DNA of 64,000 nucleotides from Burkholderiales bacterium (GCA_024235795.1 JACKLR010000003.1:943525-1007524), one strand, 5' to 3'; numbered from the stretch's first letter, positions 44,935 to 54,857 are shown. Numbers and translations: made by a program. The notes: generated from the sequence alone by a model not told the origin.

Positions 44935-45135
44935 CTAATAATTCCAGATGCCATCATCACCTTCTTTCAGGCACGATCCATTAGCATCCAATCCGTAGGG
45001 ACACTCTATTTTTTCACCAGCAATTTTTTTTTCATAATTTTCCCTTTCTCTTTCATTAATCGTCACCGAAGGGCGACCACACGCGGTTATCAGCATAACC
45101 GACAGAGCAATAGTAATCGCATTAACACGAATCAT
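44935..45135 (-). CDS. small lipoprotein
   Basis: From MIRVNAITIALSVMLITAC the product has a signal peptide with lipobox LITAC, then a charged, cysteine-containing mature part of about 45 residues (ECPYGLDANGSCLKEG). The function is unknown. Confidence 0.55.
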   Translation of the reverse strand: MIRVNAITIALSVMLITACGRPSVTINERERENYEKKIAGEKIECPYGLDANGSCLKEGDDGIWNY

Positions 45136-45194
45136 AAAATAACTCCCTATAAGTTTCATAATTACCTTACCGTGGGTATAATTGAATTCTCATG

Positions 45195-45455
45195 AAGAGA
45201 TATGCCTTCATAGAAATATTTGCATATGGTGTCTGCCCGAAAATCAATTATCTGATTGTTCAAGGGGCGGACGGGGGGATACAACGAACGAGGTCTCACG
45301 CAAGTATTGAATCTCCTGCAAAAAGGGCGCCTGATCAGCGATACATGTGTATGTTCAGTTCAATTGTGTGCCAGTTGGATAAATAGCAGGCTCCGACAAG
45401 GCGAACATAAAGTCGAACAACTTGATATTCACACTTCCTTTGTTTTTCTTCACGA
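45195..45455 (-). pseudogene. decayed copy of the transporter gene start
   Basis: Downstream of the inverted promoter copy, the minus strand reads KKNKGSVNIKLFDFMFALSE and stops soon after. The IKL start parallels MGIKLLGLAL of the gene at 46713. This suggests a second, degenerate divergent partner gene. Confidence 0.4.
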
Positions 45456-45553
45456 TAATTTCCACAAAATTTTCAGAGTGGAATTATCTACTGCTTCCTA
45501 TATAGAATAAATACCGTTTTCTAGATAACATTGATCCATTAATGGAGCAATCC
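45425..45553. repeat. inverted copy of the lysR-transporter promoter region, left arm
   Basis: About 125 bp are inverted relative to 46571-46700 with high identity, including GTGGAATTATCTACTGCTTC and the LysR-type palindrome (45531-45550). Confidence 0.85.
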
Positions 45554-45699
45554 CCATGTGGGATTTTTGCATGTTGATTGACAGAATTCAGAATACTCAC
45601 ATATTTCAAGAATGCTCCGCCTTTTCGTCCAATTTTGCCTTGCACTGTACCCATTGATTGAATCTAGAACAGGCTCTAAGAGGAAATTTCGGCATTCTG

Positions 45700-46575
45700 T
45701 TACACCTTGCCCAGGCGCTCCCGTAAGAACTTAATGAAGTGCTGTGTTTTTGCAGGCAGTAACCGGGTTTCCGTAACGGCATAAACGGATACCGGAGTTC
45801 CATGCCATTGGGGGAGTACGCGTTGCAATCGTCCATTGGCGAGATCGTCAGCGACAATTTTTTCCAGCATCATGATGATGCCCATATCAAGAGTTGCCAA
45901 GCGGCAAATCATACCGATACTGTTGAGCTTGAAACGACTATTAATAGAAATTTTGGTAGTGTTCACTCCATCGTGAAGTGTCCACGTATTGGCTTTCATG
46001 ATGCTCAGACACTCATGATGCGCCAGATCGGCTGGCTTGACAGGATCTCCAGAGCGGTCAAGATAACGAGGTGAAGCGTAAAGATACGCAGGAAGCGCCG
46101 CTAGTGGGCGCGCGATCAATTGCGAATTTTCTGGCTCTCCCATGCGGATTGCAACATCGAAAGGCTCACTTACTAGATCGACCCACCGTGACGTAAGATC
46201 GAAGTCAAAGACGATACTCGGATAGAGTTTTGCAAATTCGGTGATCAAAGGTGCCATGTAGGTCACCGCAAAGTCTACAGGCAGCGAAGCGCGTAGCACG
46301 CCGCTGGGCTGTGCGAGCATTTCACCAAGTTGTTCATGCGCGAGTTTGGCTTCATTGACTATACGCTTACAACGCTCATAGTAAATCTGGCCAGCCTCGG
46401 TTAACTCAATCTTGCGTGTTGTACGGTGCAAAAGGCGCAACCCAATTGCCTTTTCCAGCATACTGATTCGCCGCGACAGGGTTGAATTCGGCATTCCGAT
46501 AATATCTGCAGCACCGCGAAAGCTCTTGGCCTTAACAACTTCCACAAACAGGGCCATGTCATTCAGAAATTCCAT
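45700..46575 (-). CDS. LysR-family transcriptional regulator
   Basis: 291 residues. The N-terminal HTH is KSFRGAADIIGMPNSTLSRRIS and the effector domain is of the usual kind (DVAIRMGEPENSQLIARPLA). Closest in type to the DhcR/PgrR group with the start MEFLNDMALFVEVV. It is divergent from the transporter gene at 46713 and probably regulates it. Confidence 0.9.
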   Translation of the reverse strand: MEFLNDMALFVEVVKAKSFRGAADIIGMPNSTLSRRISMLEKAIGLRLLHRTTRKIELTEAGQIYYERCKRIVNEAKLAHEQLGEMLAQPSGVLRASLPVDFAVTYMAPLITEFAKLYPSIVFDFDLTSRWVDLVSEPFDVAIRMGEPENSQLIARPLAALPAYLYASPRYLDRSGDPVKPADLAHHECLSIMKANTWTLHDGVNTTKISINSRFKLNSIGMICRLATLDMGIIMMLEKIVADDLANGRLQRVLPQWHGTPVSVYAVTETRLLPAKTQHFIKFLRERLGKV

Positions 46576-46700
46576 AGTTAATGCTCCATTGATGGAGCAA
46601 TGTTATCCGAAAGGGAGTATTTATTCTACATAGGAAGCAGTAGATAATTCCACTCTGAAATTTATGTGAAAATCATCATGAAGAAAAACAAGGGAAGCAT
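46571..46700. repeat. inverted copy of the promoter region, right arm
   Basis: The counterpart of 45425-45553. It is the real divergent promoter region of lysR and the transporter. Confidence 0.85.
46583..46598. promoter_or_regulatory. LysR-type operator palindrome
   Basis: GCTCCATTGATGGAGC has 7-bp arms around TG and lies just before the lysR ATG. A diverged copy is at 45531-45550. Confidence 0.6.
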
Positions 46701-46712
46701 CAAAAAGGAAAC

Positions 46713-47639
46713 ATGGGGATCAAGCTATTAGGTCTTGCCTTGATTCTATTGAGTTTAGCTGTTAGAGATACAGTAGCCAAGGAAGGTGCTGACCAGTATC
46801 CGAACGGTGCCGAGAACTGGCTAGCGGGTGCGGCGCCACCTGTGGGTAACTACTTCCTTAACTATTCCGGTCACTACAGCGGTTCCTTGCGTAATGGCGA
46901 CGGCAATAAGGTATCAGAAGCAACACTCAGTGCTTGGTTCAATGCATTTCGCTTTATTCGCATCACCGATACGCGTATTCTGGGGGGTAATTACGGTGCG
47001 CATATTGTCATACCAATAGTGCATCAAAGTATGAATTGCGGAGACTGTACCTCAGTTGCTGGACTAGGTGATATAACTATCAGTCCGGTCGGTTTCTCCT
47101 GGCATTTGAGTAACTGGCACTGGGTGGCAGCATTGGATATTCGCATACCTACCGGCAAGTATAAAGCCGGTAGTCCGCAGAAGAGCATCGGCACCAACTA
47201 CTGGAGTATCGAACCACTCTTTGCAGTAACCTGGCTCTCCGAAAATGGGTGGGAGATATCTAGTAAGTTTATGTATAACATCAAGAGTACGAATAAGGAA
47301 TTTCGTACGGCCATCGGCGAACCGGAAATGGACTACGCATCCGGTGACGAACTCCATATTGATTTTCTTGCCGGAAAGCGTTTTGGTTTGTGGGGCATTG
47401 GGCTTTCGGGCTACTACCTAAAACAGACAACCAACGACAAACTCGGTGGACAGATAATTTCGCCAGCACTCGGTTCTTGGTCCTCGGGGCGCAAAGGTGA
47501 AGTGCTTGCGATCGGCCCCAGTGTGATCTACAACAGTCCGACCGGAACGATATTAATTGCACAGTGGCAAAATGAAATGTACGCAACGAATCGTTTCCAG
47601 GGTTACATGGCTTGGCTGAGGTTGAACATCCCCTTCTGA
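46713..47639 (+). CDS. MetA-pathway-type outer-membrane protein (SphA/PF13557-like)
   Basis: 308 residues with a signal-like N-terminus and a beta-barrel pattern. The segments GGNYGAHIVIPIVHQ, DIRIPTGKY and LLAIGPSVIYNSPTG-like end region fit the phenol MetA_deg/transporter family of outer-membrane proteins found beside aromatic catabolism genes. It is regulated divergently by LysR. Confidence 0.8.
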   Translation: MGIKLLGLALILLSLAVRDTVAKEGADQYPNGAENWLAGAAPPVGNYFLNYSGHYSGSLRNGDGNKVSEATLSAWFNAFRFIRITDTRILGGNYGAHIVIPIVHQSMNCGDCTSVAGLGDITISPVGFSWHLSNWHWVAALDIRIPTGKYKAGSPQKSIGTNYWSIEPLFAVTWLSENGWEISSKFMYNIKSTNKEFRTAIGEPEMDYASGDELHIDFLAGKRFGLWGIGLSGYYLKQTTNDKLGGQIISPALGSWSSGRKGEVLAIGPSVIYNSPTGTILIAQWQNEMYATNRFQGYMAWLRLNIPF

Positions 47640-47811
47640 TGCTTGGTCACTTGCTCTCGCCAAGCCAGTCTCAAGCGGTCCGTTATCATTCGCACTATTA
47701 GCGCGTATTTAATCCTACGCATCAATAAACAAAATTTTATTTTTTATGTTCTTCTTGATTGAAAGTAATGAAATTACGTGATGCTACATGCTAGGTCCTA
47801 GTTTCTTGCGT
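47640..47811. other. intergenic stretch
   Basis: No supported gene. Confidence 0.4.
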
Positions 47812-47990
47812 CTATTGTTTAAATGCTGGCGTTTTACCAGAATCAGGACAGCCAATGAACTCATAAGCGGGCAAGTTGTGGAAATTCTCAAAAGAAAAAC
47901 CATCTTGCTCATCCTGATTTTCTGATTTCTGTGCCCAAGTATGCTGAACTAGAAATAGCTGTGAATTGATCAAATTAATATTCCATCATA
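47812..47990 (-). pseudogene. unrecognised coding remnant
   Basis: The minus strand is open for about 58 codons, ending FENFHNLPAYEFIGCPDSGK, then TPAFKQ and a stop, with no start codon. It looks like the C-terminal end of a lost gene. Confidence 0.3.
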
Positions 47991-48347
47991 TCATTATGGT
48001 TAACGGCACATTTTATCTCATTGAATCAAAACAGAGGAGGTGCAAATAGAACGGCAATATCAATCGAAATATCTCCCTGGAAGGGCCGCAAGGATGAAAC
48101 TAGATGAGACTATCATATTCAAACATATTTCACTTTACTGGAAATTTTTGTAGGCACTTTTTCGAGGTTGATCAATCGACATCAAATTCGTTAGTGCAAC
48201 ATTATGCAGTAATTAGCGGTGAAAATCTACGTCTCGTGGTTCAGCTGCAGCATTTAACTGTCTATGAAATAAGCTTCCCATACAATATTCTTCTGAATGT
48301 TGCTAATCAAGGTGTTTTTGATATCTTCATAAAGAATGTTCTTCAAG
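47991..48347. other. intergenic stretch
   Basis: A rightward open frame at 48104-48364 has no motif and overlaps the trbN end; I do not regard it as a gene. Confidence 0.4.
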
Positions 48348-48749
48348 TCAATGCGCCCATTTAGCCGCCTTAGCAATTAGGTCGGAGCGATATCGTGCAT
48401 TATATTTCGGCATTCTTGAATGATAATTTGCTGCCTTCGTCCAGATATCACCTCTATCATACTTGATGTGCTGACGAATACGCCAAGCGGCCAGGTCGTA
48501 GGCATAACATCCGGTCTGTGCAACATGATCAGCAGTAATGCCGTATTTGGATAAATCCCGAAGGTACGTCGTATTAAATTGCATCGTGCCAACATCGTGC
48601 GAGCCATTGTTGTTTTCTACCCATTGACCGGGTTTTCCACCTTCTTTTTCCGCGATGGCCAATAAAATGTTGGCCGGAATTTCATATTTCACCGCAGCAA
48701 TAATGGAACAGACGACTCGTTCTTGCATATCTGGCGGCAAATCAACCAT
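48348..48749 (-). CDS. trbN: TrbN-like lytic transglycosylase
   Basis: 133 residues, with the SLT-fold pattern LLAIAEKEGGKPGQW (catalytic E) and DVGTMQFNTTYLRDL. It lacks an evident signal peptide. It should open the cell wall for the mating-pair apparatus. Last gene of the trb operon here. Confidence 0.85.
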   Translation of the reverse strand: MVDLPPDMQERVVCSIIAAVKYEIPANILLAIAEKEGGKPGQWVENNNGSHDVGTMQFNTTYLRDLSKYGITADHVAQTGCYAYDLAAWRIRQHIKYDRGDIWTKAANYHSRMPKYNARYRSDLIAKAAKWAH

Positions 48750-48750
48750 T

Positions 48751-49473
48751 TCAGTAATATCTGGGTTGTGGTGGATAATTCACCGGGTGTTGCTGTGGAT
48801 ACTGTGATTGCGGTGTTTGTGCTTGGGATACTTCAAACATGTAAATTTCCACACGCCGGTTTTGTGCACGGCCAGCCATAGTGTCATTGGATGCAATCGG
48901 CTCATACGAGCCACGGCCATCAATGTGAATGCGGTTCGCTGCAATATCCTGGTTTACCAGGTAATTACGGGTGCTGGCTGCACGATTGACCGACAGCGGA
49001 TTATTGATTGCATCGGTGCCGGTACTGTCGGTATGGCCGATGATTCTGGCCTGAGCTGCAGAATTGCTCATCATTCCAGCGACCAGACTGTTCAAGACGG
49101 GGCGCATTTCCGGTTTGATGTCGGCTCGTCCCGTGTCAAACGAAAAATCTCCCGGCACATTCATCTTAAGCTCATTACCGGGTGTTTGGGTGACTTCAAT
49201 ACCGGTTCCTTCAGTTACCTGTTCCATCTGCTGGCGCTGCTTTTCCATATGCGACGACCAGACATAACCGCCCAATGTGCCAACGCCTGCACCAATACCC
49301 GCACCCAGTGCAGGATCACCGGCAATTACGCCGATGATGGCGCCAGCGGCAGCACCGATACCGGTGCCCGCCGCTGTACCCTGTGCAGTTCTTCTTTGTG
49401 AATCTGTCATGCTGGCGCAGCCAGCTAACAGCACTGCTATTAGAACAATTAAAACCGGTTTCTTCAAGAACAT
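48751..49473 (-). CDS. OmpA-family lipoprotein in the trb operon
   Basis: From MFLKKPVLIVLIAVLLAGCA a lipobox LAGC is visible, followed by a glycine-zipper region and an OmpA C-like peptidoglycan-binding domain (FSFDTGRADIKPEM, GHTDSTGTDAINNPLS). ATG 49473 lies one base after the trbM stop and starts the signal peptide. It may anchor the transfer machine to the cell wall, as TrbP/TraN-type extras do. Confidence 0.85.
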   Translation of the reverse strand: MFLKKPVLIVLIAVLLAGCASMTDSQRRTAQGTAAGTGIGAAAGAIIGVIAGDPALGAGIGAGVGTLGGYVWSSHMEKQRQQMEQVTEGTGIEVTQTPGNELKMNVPGDFSFDTGRADIKPEMRPVLNSLVAGMMSNSAAQARIIGHTDSTGTDAINNPLSVNRAASTRNYLVNQDIAANRIHIDGRGSYEPIASNDTMAGRAQNRRVEIYMFEVSQAQTPQSQYPQQHPVNYPPQPRYY

Positions 49474-49474
49474 G

Positions 49475-49771
49475 TTAAAACCCCAGTTGTCTGCCATATT
49501 GGTTGTTAACCATATGCGGCCAGTTTCCAGCCGTTGTACATTTGCCCAGAAACTTGCCGCGTGCGCTAAAAGTCTTGTTCAGGCTGATGCCGCCATGACT
49601 GTTAAACTTGATGATATCGAAATAATCCTGAACAAAACCTTTACAACCTGAAACCACGCCGGAGCCCTGCAGCATTCCGGCCATGCACAGTACGGTGCTG
49701 CAGGAATCTTTTGCCTTGGCAGGTGTGACAAACAAAAACATCAATATTAAAAATCCAAGTAGTTTTTTCAT
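49475..49771 (-). CDS. trbM: TrbM-like conjugal transfer protein
   Basis: 98 residues with a signal peptide and the family pattern CSTVLCMAGMLQGSG then CKGFVQDYFDII. TrbM (KikA) helps the mating system in IncP. It directly follows trbL. Confidence 0.88.
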   Translation of the reverse strand: MKKLLGFLILMFLFVTPAKAKDSCSTVLCMAGMLQGSGVVSGCKGFVQDYFDIIKFNSHGGISLNKTFSARGKFLGKCTTAGNWPHMVNNQYGRQLGF

Positions 49772-50848
49772 CTATCGGCCTCCTCTGGAAATGTAATTGC
49801 CGCTGTTCTCAGCATTCTGCCCGGCTTTAACCGCATTCATCAGCGGTTCTATACCTTTGATGGGGCTGTTTCTGCGTAATGCGGATACACCATAAGCGGT
49901 TATTGCCGCAGTCGTTCCCGCTGCCGCAACCAGACCACCGGCGCTATAACTGCCGATTCCGGCAGTCGAACCGATACTGCTGCCGGTGACGATCCCTGAA
50001 ATCAGCGGAGGAAGTTTGGAAATCAGTACCCATAACGCTATGGTAAAAACCAGCATGACGGCGAGTTCTTCATAATTCAGAATATTCGTGGACATCTTGG
50101 TGTAGAAGCTTGACAGCAACTCACCACCAATTCCAACAATTAACAGCATTACAAATAGTTGAACGCCAACACCGAGAACCGTTTTAAAGTAGTTGATGGC
50201 AATATCTGTTGTCCATTTGGCGCCCCCAAAGCCTAACAAAAATATACCGGCATAAAGTAATACCCACGACGCAACCAATAGCAGTAACATATTGACTGCT
50301 ATTACTGCCAAAATAACAATGATTGCCAGGGACATGATAAAACCAAGAAAGCTATCGAGGGGTTGTAAAATGGTAATGTTGTTTATGGATCTTTCGAGAA
50401 TTAAGAAACCAATATCCACAATACTTGTGTGACTGGCGCCTCCCGGTAATCCGGCAGCACTTTTTCCCAAATCTTCCATGGAATAGATGATGGTTCCAGC
50501 GATGTTGTGGCCAGAAACAGCGTTGGTCAACAACCAAAAAAAGAATCCGGTAAAAATAATGAACCGTGTGAATTCGGCAAAGAATTCACCAATATCAGCC
50601 CTGCGTAACAGCATCATGCCGAATGTCCACACCATTGAAATCAATACCAATGTCCAAAACAGTCTTTCTGCTGCACCTTGTATAACGCTTTGCCAGGATT
50701 TAACTTTGCTACCAAATTTTTGAATTACTTGATCCAGTACGCTTTGATTGCTTACGGGATCAACATATGCTAATTCAGCAAATGCATTGACAGAAAATGC
50801 TGCCAGGATTATCAGGATTGTAAAATTAATAAGACTTATCTTTCGCAT
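49772..50848 (-). CDS. trbL: TrbL/VirB6-type channel protein
   Basis: 358 residues with a signal peptide (ending VNAFAE) and at least five membrane segments, including FWTLVLISMVWTFGMML and ILAVIAVNMLLLLVASWVLL. It forms the inner-membrane channel of the type IV secretion system. The C-terminal tail is shorter than in RP4 TrbL. Confidence 0.9.
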   Translation of the reverse strand: MRKISLINFTILIILAAFSVNAFAELAYVDPVSNQSVLDQVIQKFGSKVKSWQSVIQGAAERLFWTLVLISMVWTFGMMLLRRADIGEFFAEFTRFIIFTGFFFWLLTNAVSGHNIAGTIIYSMEDLGKSAAGLPGGASHTSIVDIGFLILERSINNITILQPLDSFLGFIMSLAIIVILAVIAVNMLLLLVASWVLLYAGIFLLGFGGAKWTTDIAINYFKTVLGVGVQLFVMLLIVGIGGELLSSFYTKMSTNILNYEELAVMLVFTIALWVLISKLPPLISGIVTGSSIGSTAGIGSYSAGGLVAAAGTTAAITAYGVSALRRNSPIKGIEPLMNAVKAGQNAENSGNYISRGGR

Positions 50849-50896
50849 TTGCTTATCCTCTTAGCTAATTAAACTACAAATCAATTGCTAACCTGT

Positions 50897-51073
50897 TTAT
50901 TCACCAAATTCTTCGATATCCATTACAGACCAACTTTTTCTTTCTGGTAATTCGCTTAATTCTTTTTTTGGCTCCTTTGTTTCGATAACCCCATCACCAT
51001 CCTTGGAACAAGCCGGTAATAGAAACAAAGGTAATAAACATACGATGAAAATAATCAGGTGTTTCGTTCTCAT
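50897..51073 (-). CDS. trbK: TrbK-like small lipoprotein
   Basis: From MRTKHLIIFIVCLLPLF a lipobox LPAC follows, then about 35 charged residues. Size and position between trbJ and trbL match TrbK, the IncP entry exclusion lipoprotein. GGAG lies six bases before ATG 51073. Confidence 0.75.
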   Translation of the reverse strand: MRTKHLIIFIVCLLPLFLLPACSKDGDGVIETKEPKKELSELPERKSWSVMDIEEFGE

Positions 51074-51095
51074 GATGATCTCCTTTAAACAGAAT

Positions 51096-51911
51096 TTAAT
51101 ATGCATCCCTAACTGACCATTTTTTTCCGGGTGGCAATGTTTGCGGGCTCAATCGTTTTGTGGCTGCTTCCCGCGCGGCCTGCCACATCGCTTTCTGGTC
51201 GACATCGGCCTGGTTCTGGGCATTAATGGCATTGTGTTGCGCTATGAGTAAATGGCGGATTTGCAATAGTTGGTTTGCCTGGTGAGCGGCGAGCTGGTTG
51301 GCATATTGCAACGCCTCCATTTGCCCTTGTGCGGTTTGGGTGCGTTGTTGCAGGATTTGCAGTTGCGCGGCATCCAACGGAATCTGTTGCGAGTGATGAT
51401 CGAGGCCGCGCAACACGGCATCGTTGGCACTCTTTTGTGCATCGGTGCTGGCTTCCTGTCCCTGTTTTAAAATACCCCACGCCGATTCGGTGCAATTGCC
51501 GTCGAGATTGAAACACGGTGAACTGCGGTAGTAATTGACATTACGGAATCGTTGCAGATAACCGTCCAATCCGCCATAACGCTGACCGTAATAGCGGATG
51601 GTGTCGGTCATATGCATGAGCTTGTTCATCGTATACTGCGCCTGTGCCCAGACATACGCCGGTGGCGCCAGGGTATTGCGGATCATGTTTTCGTATTGCT
51701 GCAATTGCGTTTGGTACTGTTGTATCTGTTTCAAGGTCTGCGATACATTTTCTATCGCGGCAACCGTGGTTTGCTGGATGTTGGCCGCATCGATAACGGG
51801 AATGCCGCCAGCATTGGCGTTCGTGCCAATCATTGCAAACAGGATTGCAACGATACCTGCTATTCTTTTCCAACGAGTAAATTGATTGAAATGATGTCTG
51901 ATGTTTGTCAT
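51096..51911 (-). CDS. trbJ: TrbJ/VirB5-type conjugal transfer protein
   Basis: 271 residues: signal segment GIVAILFAMIGTNANAGG, then long helices rich in Q and A (TLKQIQQYQTQLQQYENMI). VirB5-like minor pilus subunit. It overlaps trbI by ATGA. Confidence 0.87.
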   Translation of the reverse strand: MTNIRHHFNQFTRWKRIAGIVAILFAMIGTNANAGGIPVIDAANIQQTTVAAIENVSQTLKQIQQYQTQLQQYENMIRNTLAPPAYVWAQAQYTMNKLMHMTDTIRYYGQRYGGLDGYLQRFRNVNYYRSSPCFNLDGNCTESAWGILKQGQEASTDAQKSANDAVLRGLDHHSQQIPLDAAQLQILQQRTQTAQGQMEALQYANQLAAHQANQLLQIRHLLIAQHNAINAQNQADVDQKAMWQAAREAATKRLSPQTLPPGKKWSVRDAY

Positions 51912-53350
51912 GGGTGATTACTCCTTGCATAGTCAAATGATTGGTAAGGCTTGTTGAACACCATGTCCTTGGTCACGATGATGTTGAACCGGTATCCGGG
52001 TCTGATTTCAAGCGTTGGTGAAATATTCATGTTTTTGCGAATCAGATTGGCGGTGACCAATCCCAGTTGCTGGCCGAGCGACTGACTCATGATGCTGCCT
52101 GCATTCTGCCGCCCGAATGCGCTGCCCGAATCGCGCTGACTGTAAGTAGTGCCTGCTACAATCGCTGACATGATCAGCGCTGATCCGAAGATGCGCAGAT
52201 AATGGTTGTTAACCTGATCCTTGAATCCGGCATAACCTACACCGTCGGCCCCGGGCATAGCACCAATATCCATCGTTTTGCCATCCGGAAAGATAATGCG
52301 CTGCCAGGCAACGAGCACTCTGGCTTGACCAAATTCGACTTCACTGGAGTATGTACCCACCAGGCGGGAGCCTTGCGGAATCAAACGGTATTTGCCGACC
52401 GGCGAGTCATAAATATGCTGACTCACCTGTGCCATGATTTGTCCGGGTAATTCGGAATTGATTCCGGAAATCAACGTTGCCGGAATAACAAAACCGGTTT
52501 GCAGGACGTAAGGCGATTGCGGTTTTTTAACGTCGCTATCGAGTTTCCAGCGATCATCTCCATCTTTGGAGTCGAAGCGGGCATAATCATTGGCATAGCC
52601 AGTTGCCGAGTCGTTCAACAACATGGGCGCTTCATCGTCATATGGATCACCGATACCGGCGCCAGCACCAACACCCGTACCCAGGCCGCTTTGTCCTTGC
52701 CGCAAATGCGCAAGACGTGCATGATACGCGGCGGTTGGGTCTTCACGCAGATTCGCATCGATCTGCTGGCGTACTCTGGCCATCTCGGCCAGTGCTTCCT
52801 CGCGCGAAGGCGTGTTGCCGGTGCCGGTATAGTGCGGTGCAGATGCGGCGCTTCTGGGTGCAATCACATTGACATTGGTTTTGGCTTTGATCGCTTCTTC
52901 AAGCTGTTGGCGTTTGAGCAGACGGATATGTTCGAGCTCGACATCGCGTGAAGCATTGGAATGATCCAGCGGTGGCGGCGCTGGCGGCAAATCCAGATCG
53001 GCTGGACGCTCAATAATAATTGCCTCGCGCCAATCTTTGATAAACCGGTCATCCGGTATGTCAGCCGTTTCCGGCTGTACTTTGGGTTCGATAATACCGC
53101 CGATATAATCCTTGGCAATCAGGCTCGCAAAATTACTGCTTGACTGGGCATCATGATTGCTGTCGAAATCATAGACACTATTTCGATCGGTTGCACGGTT
53201 CATCGCCACAATGCCCATGAGCAACATAAAAATCAGCATGATGGCGCCAAAGATATACAGCGGCAGATTGTTGACGCGGCGCACGCCGACACTCTTGGAA
53301 ACCACATCGGGGGATGATTCGGGTGATAGCAGTTTAGAGTGACTTGTCAT
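51908..53350 (-). CDS. trbI: TrbI/VirB10-type core-complex protein
   Basis: 480 residues from MTSHSKLLSPES. One membrane segment (LPLYIFGAIMLIFMLLMGIV) is followed by a long flexible part and the VirB10 C-terminal domain (VIPATLISGINSELPGQI, IPQGSRLVGTYSSEVEFGQ). It spans both membranes. A longer in-frame start exists at 53410, overlapping trbH. Confidence 0.92.
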   Translation of the reverse strand: MTSHSKLLSPESSPDVVSKSVGVRRVNNLPLYIFGAIMLIFMLLMGIVAMNRATDRNSVYDFDSNHDAQSSSNFASLIAKDYIGGIIEPKVQPETADIPDDRFIKDWREAIIIERPADLDLPPAPPPLDHSNASRDVELEHIRLLKRQQLEEAIKAKTNVNVIAPRSAASAPHYTGTGNTPSREEALAEMARVRQQIDANLREDPTAAYHARLAHLRQGQSGLGTGVGAGAGIGDPYDDEAPMLLNDSATGYANDYARFDSKDGDDRWKLDSDVKKPQSPYVLQTGFVIPATLISGINSELPGQIMAQVSQHIYDSPVGKYRLIPQGSRLVGTYSSEVEFGQARVLVAWQRIIFPDGKTMDIGAMPGADGVGYAGFKDQVNNHYLRIFGSALIMSAIVAGTTYSQRDSGSAFGRQNAGSIMSQSLGQQLGLVTANLIRKNMNISPTLEIRPGYRFNIIVTKDMVFNKPYQSFDYARSNHP

Positions 53351-53391
53351 GACAGTGAATTCCTCTTCTCCTTGCCTTTTCCTGTTTGCAC

Positions 53392-53943
53392 TTATTCCTT
53401 GCGCACCCACAATCCCGCCGGTTGAATCTGTCCGGACTGGGCAATAAATGCGCGTGTCAGTTGCTGATCTTCAATCAGGATGCTGACATGATATAAATCA
53501 TCCGATTGGTCGATGATATAACCGAGTGTGATGCTGTGATTTTTGATGCTTTCCTCACTGATTGGCGCATTGCTGGTATTCTCTATGTCTTCAGTTGAAC
53601 GAATTGCGGCCAAGAAAGGATTTGCCGGGCTGGTGCTTTCCAGGACAGCAAACCCATCACTGCGTAGCTTATCGATTAACACCTGCCCGAACAGATCATT
53701 GGCGTTATGGCGTAAATTAAACTGTGTGGTTGCTGCCGGATAAAGCCGTCCAATCTGATCGGCCACATCGTCAGCCATGACTTTGCTGTATTGACTGAAT
53801 GCCGGTGACGGATTCTGTATGAAATTGCCATAGAGTTGTGTTGTTGCACAGCCACCCAGTAATAGCAAAATAACTGTACAAATCAGAACAGATTTGTTGA
53901 TGGAGCATCTACTGGGTTTGGCAACATGAAATTGTGGCAACAT
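53392..53943 (-). CDS. trbH: TrbH-like lipoprotein
   Basis: About 183 residues with a lipobox (LLLLGGCATT). The rest has the pattern of TrbH/VirB7-like outer-membrane lipoproteins (MADDVADQIGRLYPAATTQF). It overlaps trbG at its start. Confidence 0.82.
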   Translation of the reverse strand: MLPQFHVAKPSRCSINKSVLICTVILLLLGGCATTQLYGNFIQNPSPAFSQYSKVMADDVADQIGRLYPAATTQFNLRHNANDLFGQVLIDKLRSDGFAVLESTSPANPFLAAIRSTEDIENTSNAPISEESIKNHSITLGYIIDQSDDLYHVSILIEDQQLTRAFIAQSGQIQPAGLWVRKE

Positions 53944-53945
53944 GA

Positions 53946-54845
53946 TCAATCCCCCCGTGTAATCATGATACGGTTCTGATTGCCGCCAACACCAGCCACC
54001 AGGATTGCCTTGTCAAATACCGCATCAACAATGTAGCGGTCTCCCTGCAGGCGGTAATTGACCATGACGGTGTCGTCTTTTTTGAACAGGCCGCCTTCGC
54101 GGTTTAACAGCAATAGCGTCGGCGCTTCAGTCTGCGCCATGACTTTGGGCATCTGGATAATGGTTTTTTGGCCGTCGTTATACACGCGTACCGGTTTCCA
54201 TACTGCATTGCCGGATACCGAATACGCAAAATCGAGATTGCCGAGATATTCACCGGTTTCCGGTATTACACGCGATTGCCTGATTTCCAGCGCACGATTC
54301 TCCTGCGCTTTGATCGCATCCCATTTAGCCAATGCATCTTCCGGATAAATGAAACCGACACGTGGCATGAATTCACGTCGGTGTGAACGTAATCGCATGT
54401 GGTAGGTTCTGCGATTGGTGGTGACGACAAGCGATGTTTCCAACCCCACATCCATCGGCTTGACGATCAAATGCTGCACTTCATTGGAACCTTGTCCGGT
54501 AATGGCCGGTTCTATCAACCATCTTGCCTGATCACCCAGATGGATGGAGTTGACCTGTTCACCCGGTTGTAATTCAATATCACAGACCTGCAACACCGCA
54601 CAAACAATGCTGGGCTGTTGTGCGCCGAACAGGAAACGGATCGAACCGTCAGAACCTGCAACCGGTTTGATACCCTGTGCGCTGTTCGCCTGCCACTTCT
54701 TTGCCATCGCGATGGCTTCACGTTCCTGCTGGGTCAACTGCGGATTCTTACCGCTGAAATAGGCTTCGGTCAAATTACTGGCAGAAACAGGCGCCATCCA
54801 TCCAATGAATAAAATCGGCACCGTTAAAGTAAACATACGTTTCAT
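53946..54845 (-). CDS. trbG: TrbG/VirB9-type core-complex protein
   Basis: 299 residues with a signal peptide ending PVSA. The VirB9 domain includes EVQHLIVKPMDVGLETSLVV and TNRRTYHMRLRS, and the C-terminal half NLDFAYSVSGNAVWKPVRVY. With TrbH and TrbI it forms the outer-membrane core. Confidence 0.92.
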   Translation of the reverse strand: MKRMFTLTVPILFIGWMAPVSASNLTEAYFSGKNPQLTQQEREAIAMAKKWQANSAQGIKPVAGSDGSIRFLFGAQQPSIVCAVLQVCDIELQPGEQVNSIHLGDQARWLIEPAITGQGSNEVQHLIVKPMDVGLETSLVVTTNRRTYHMRLRSHRREFMPRVGFIYPEDALAKWDAIKAQENRALEIRQSRVIPETGEYLGNLDFAYSVSGNAVWKPVRVYNDGQKTIIQMPKVMAQTEAPTLLLLNREGGLFKKDDTVMVNYRLQGDRYIVDAVFDKAILVAGVGGNQNRIMITRGD

Positions 54846-54857
54846 GGTGGAACCTCG

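Noticed and set aside
48104..48364. Plus-strand frame of 86 codons in the gap before trbN
   Set aside because: No recognisable motif, and it overlaps the trbN 3' end on the opposite strand.
48808..49401. Plus-strand frame of 197 codons
   Set aside because: It is antisense to the OmpA-family lipoprotein gene, whose motifs are clear.
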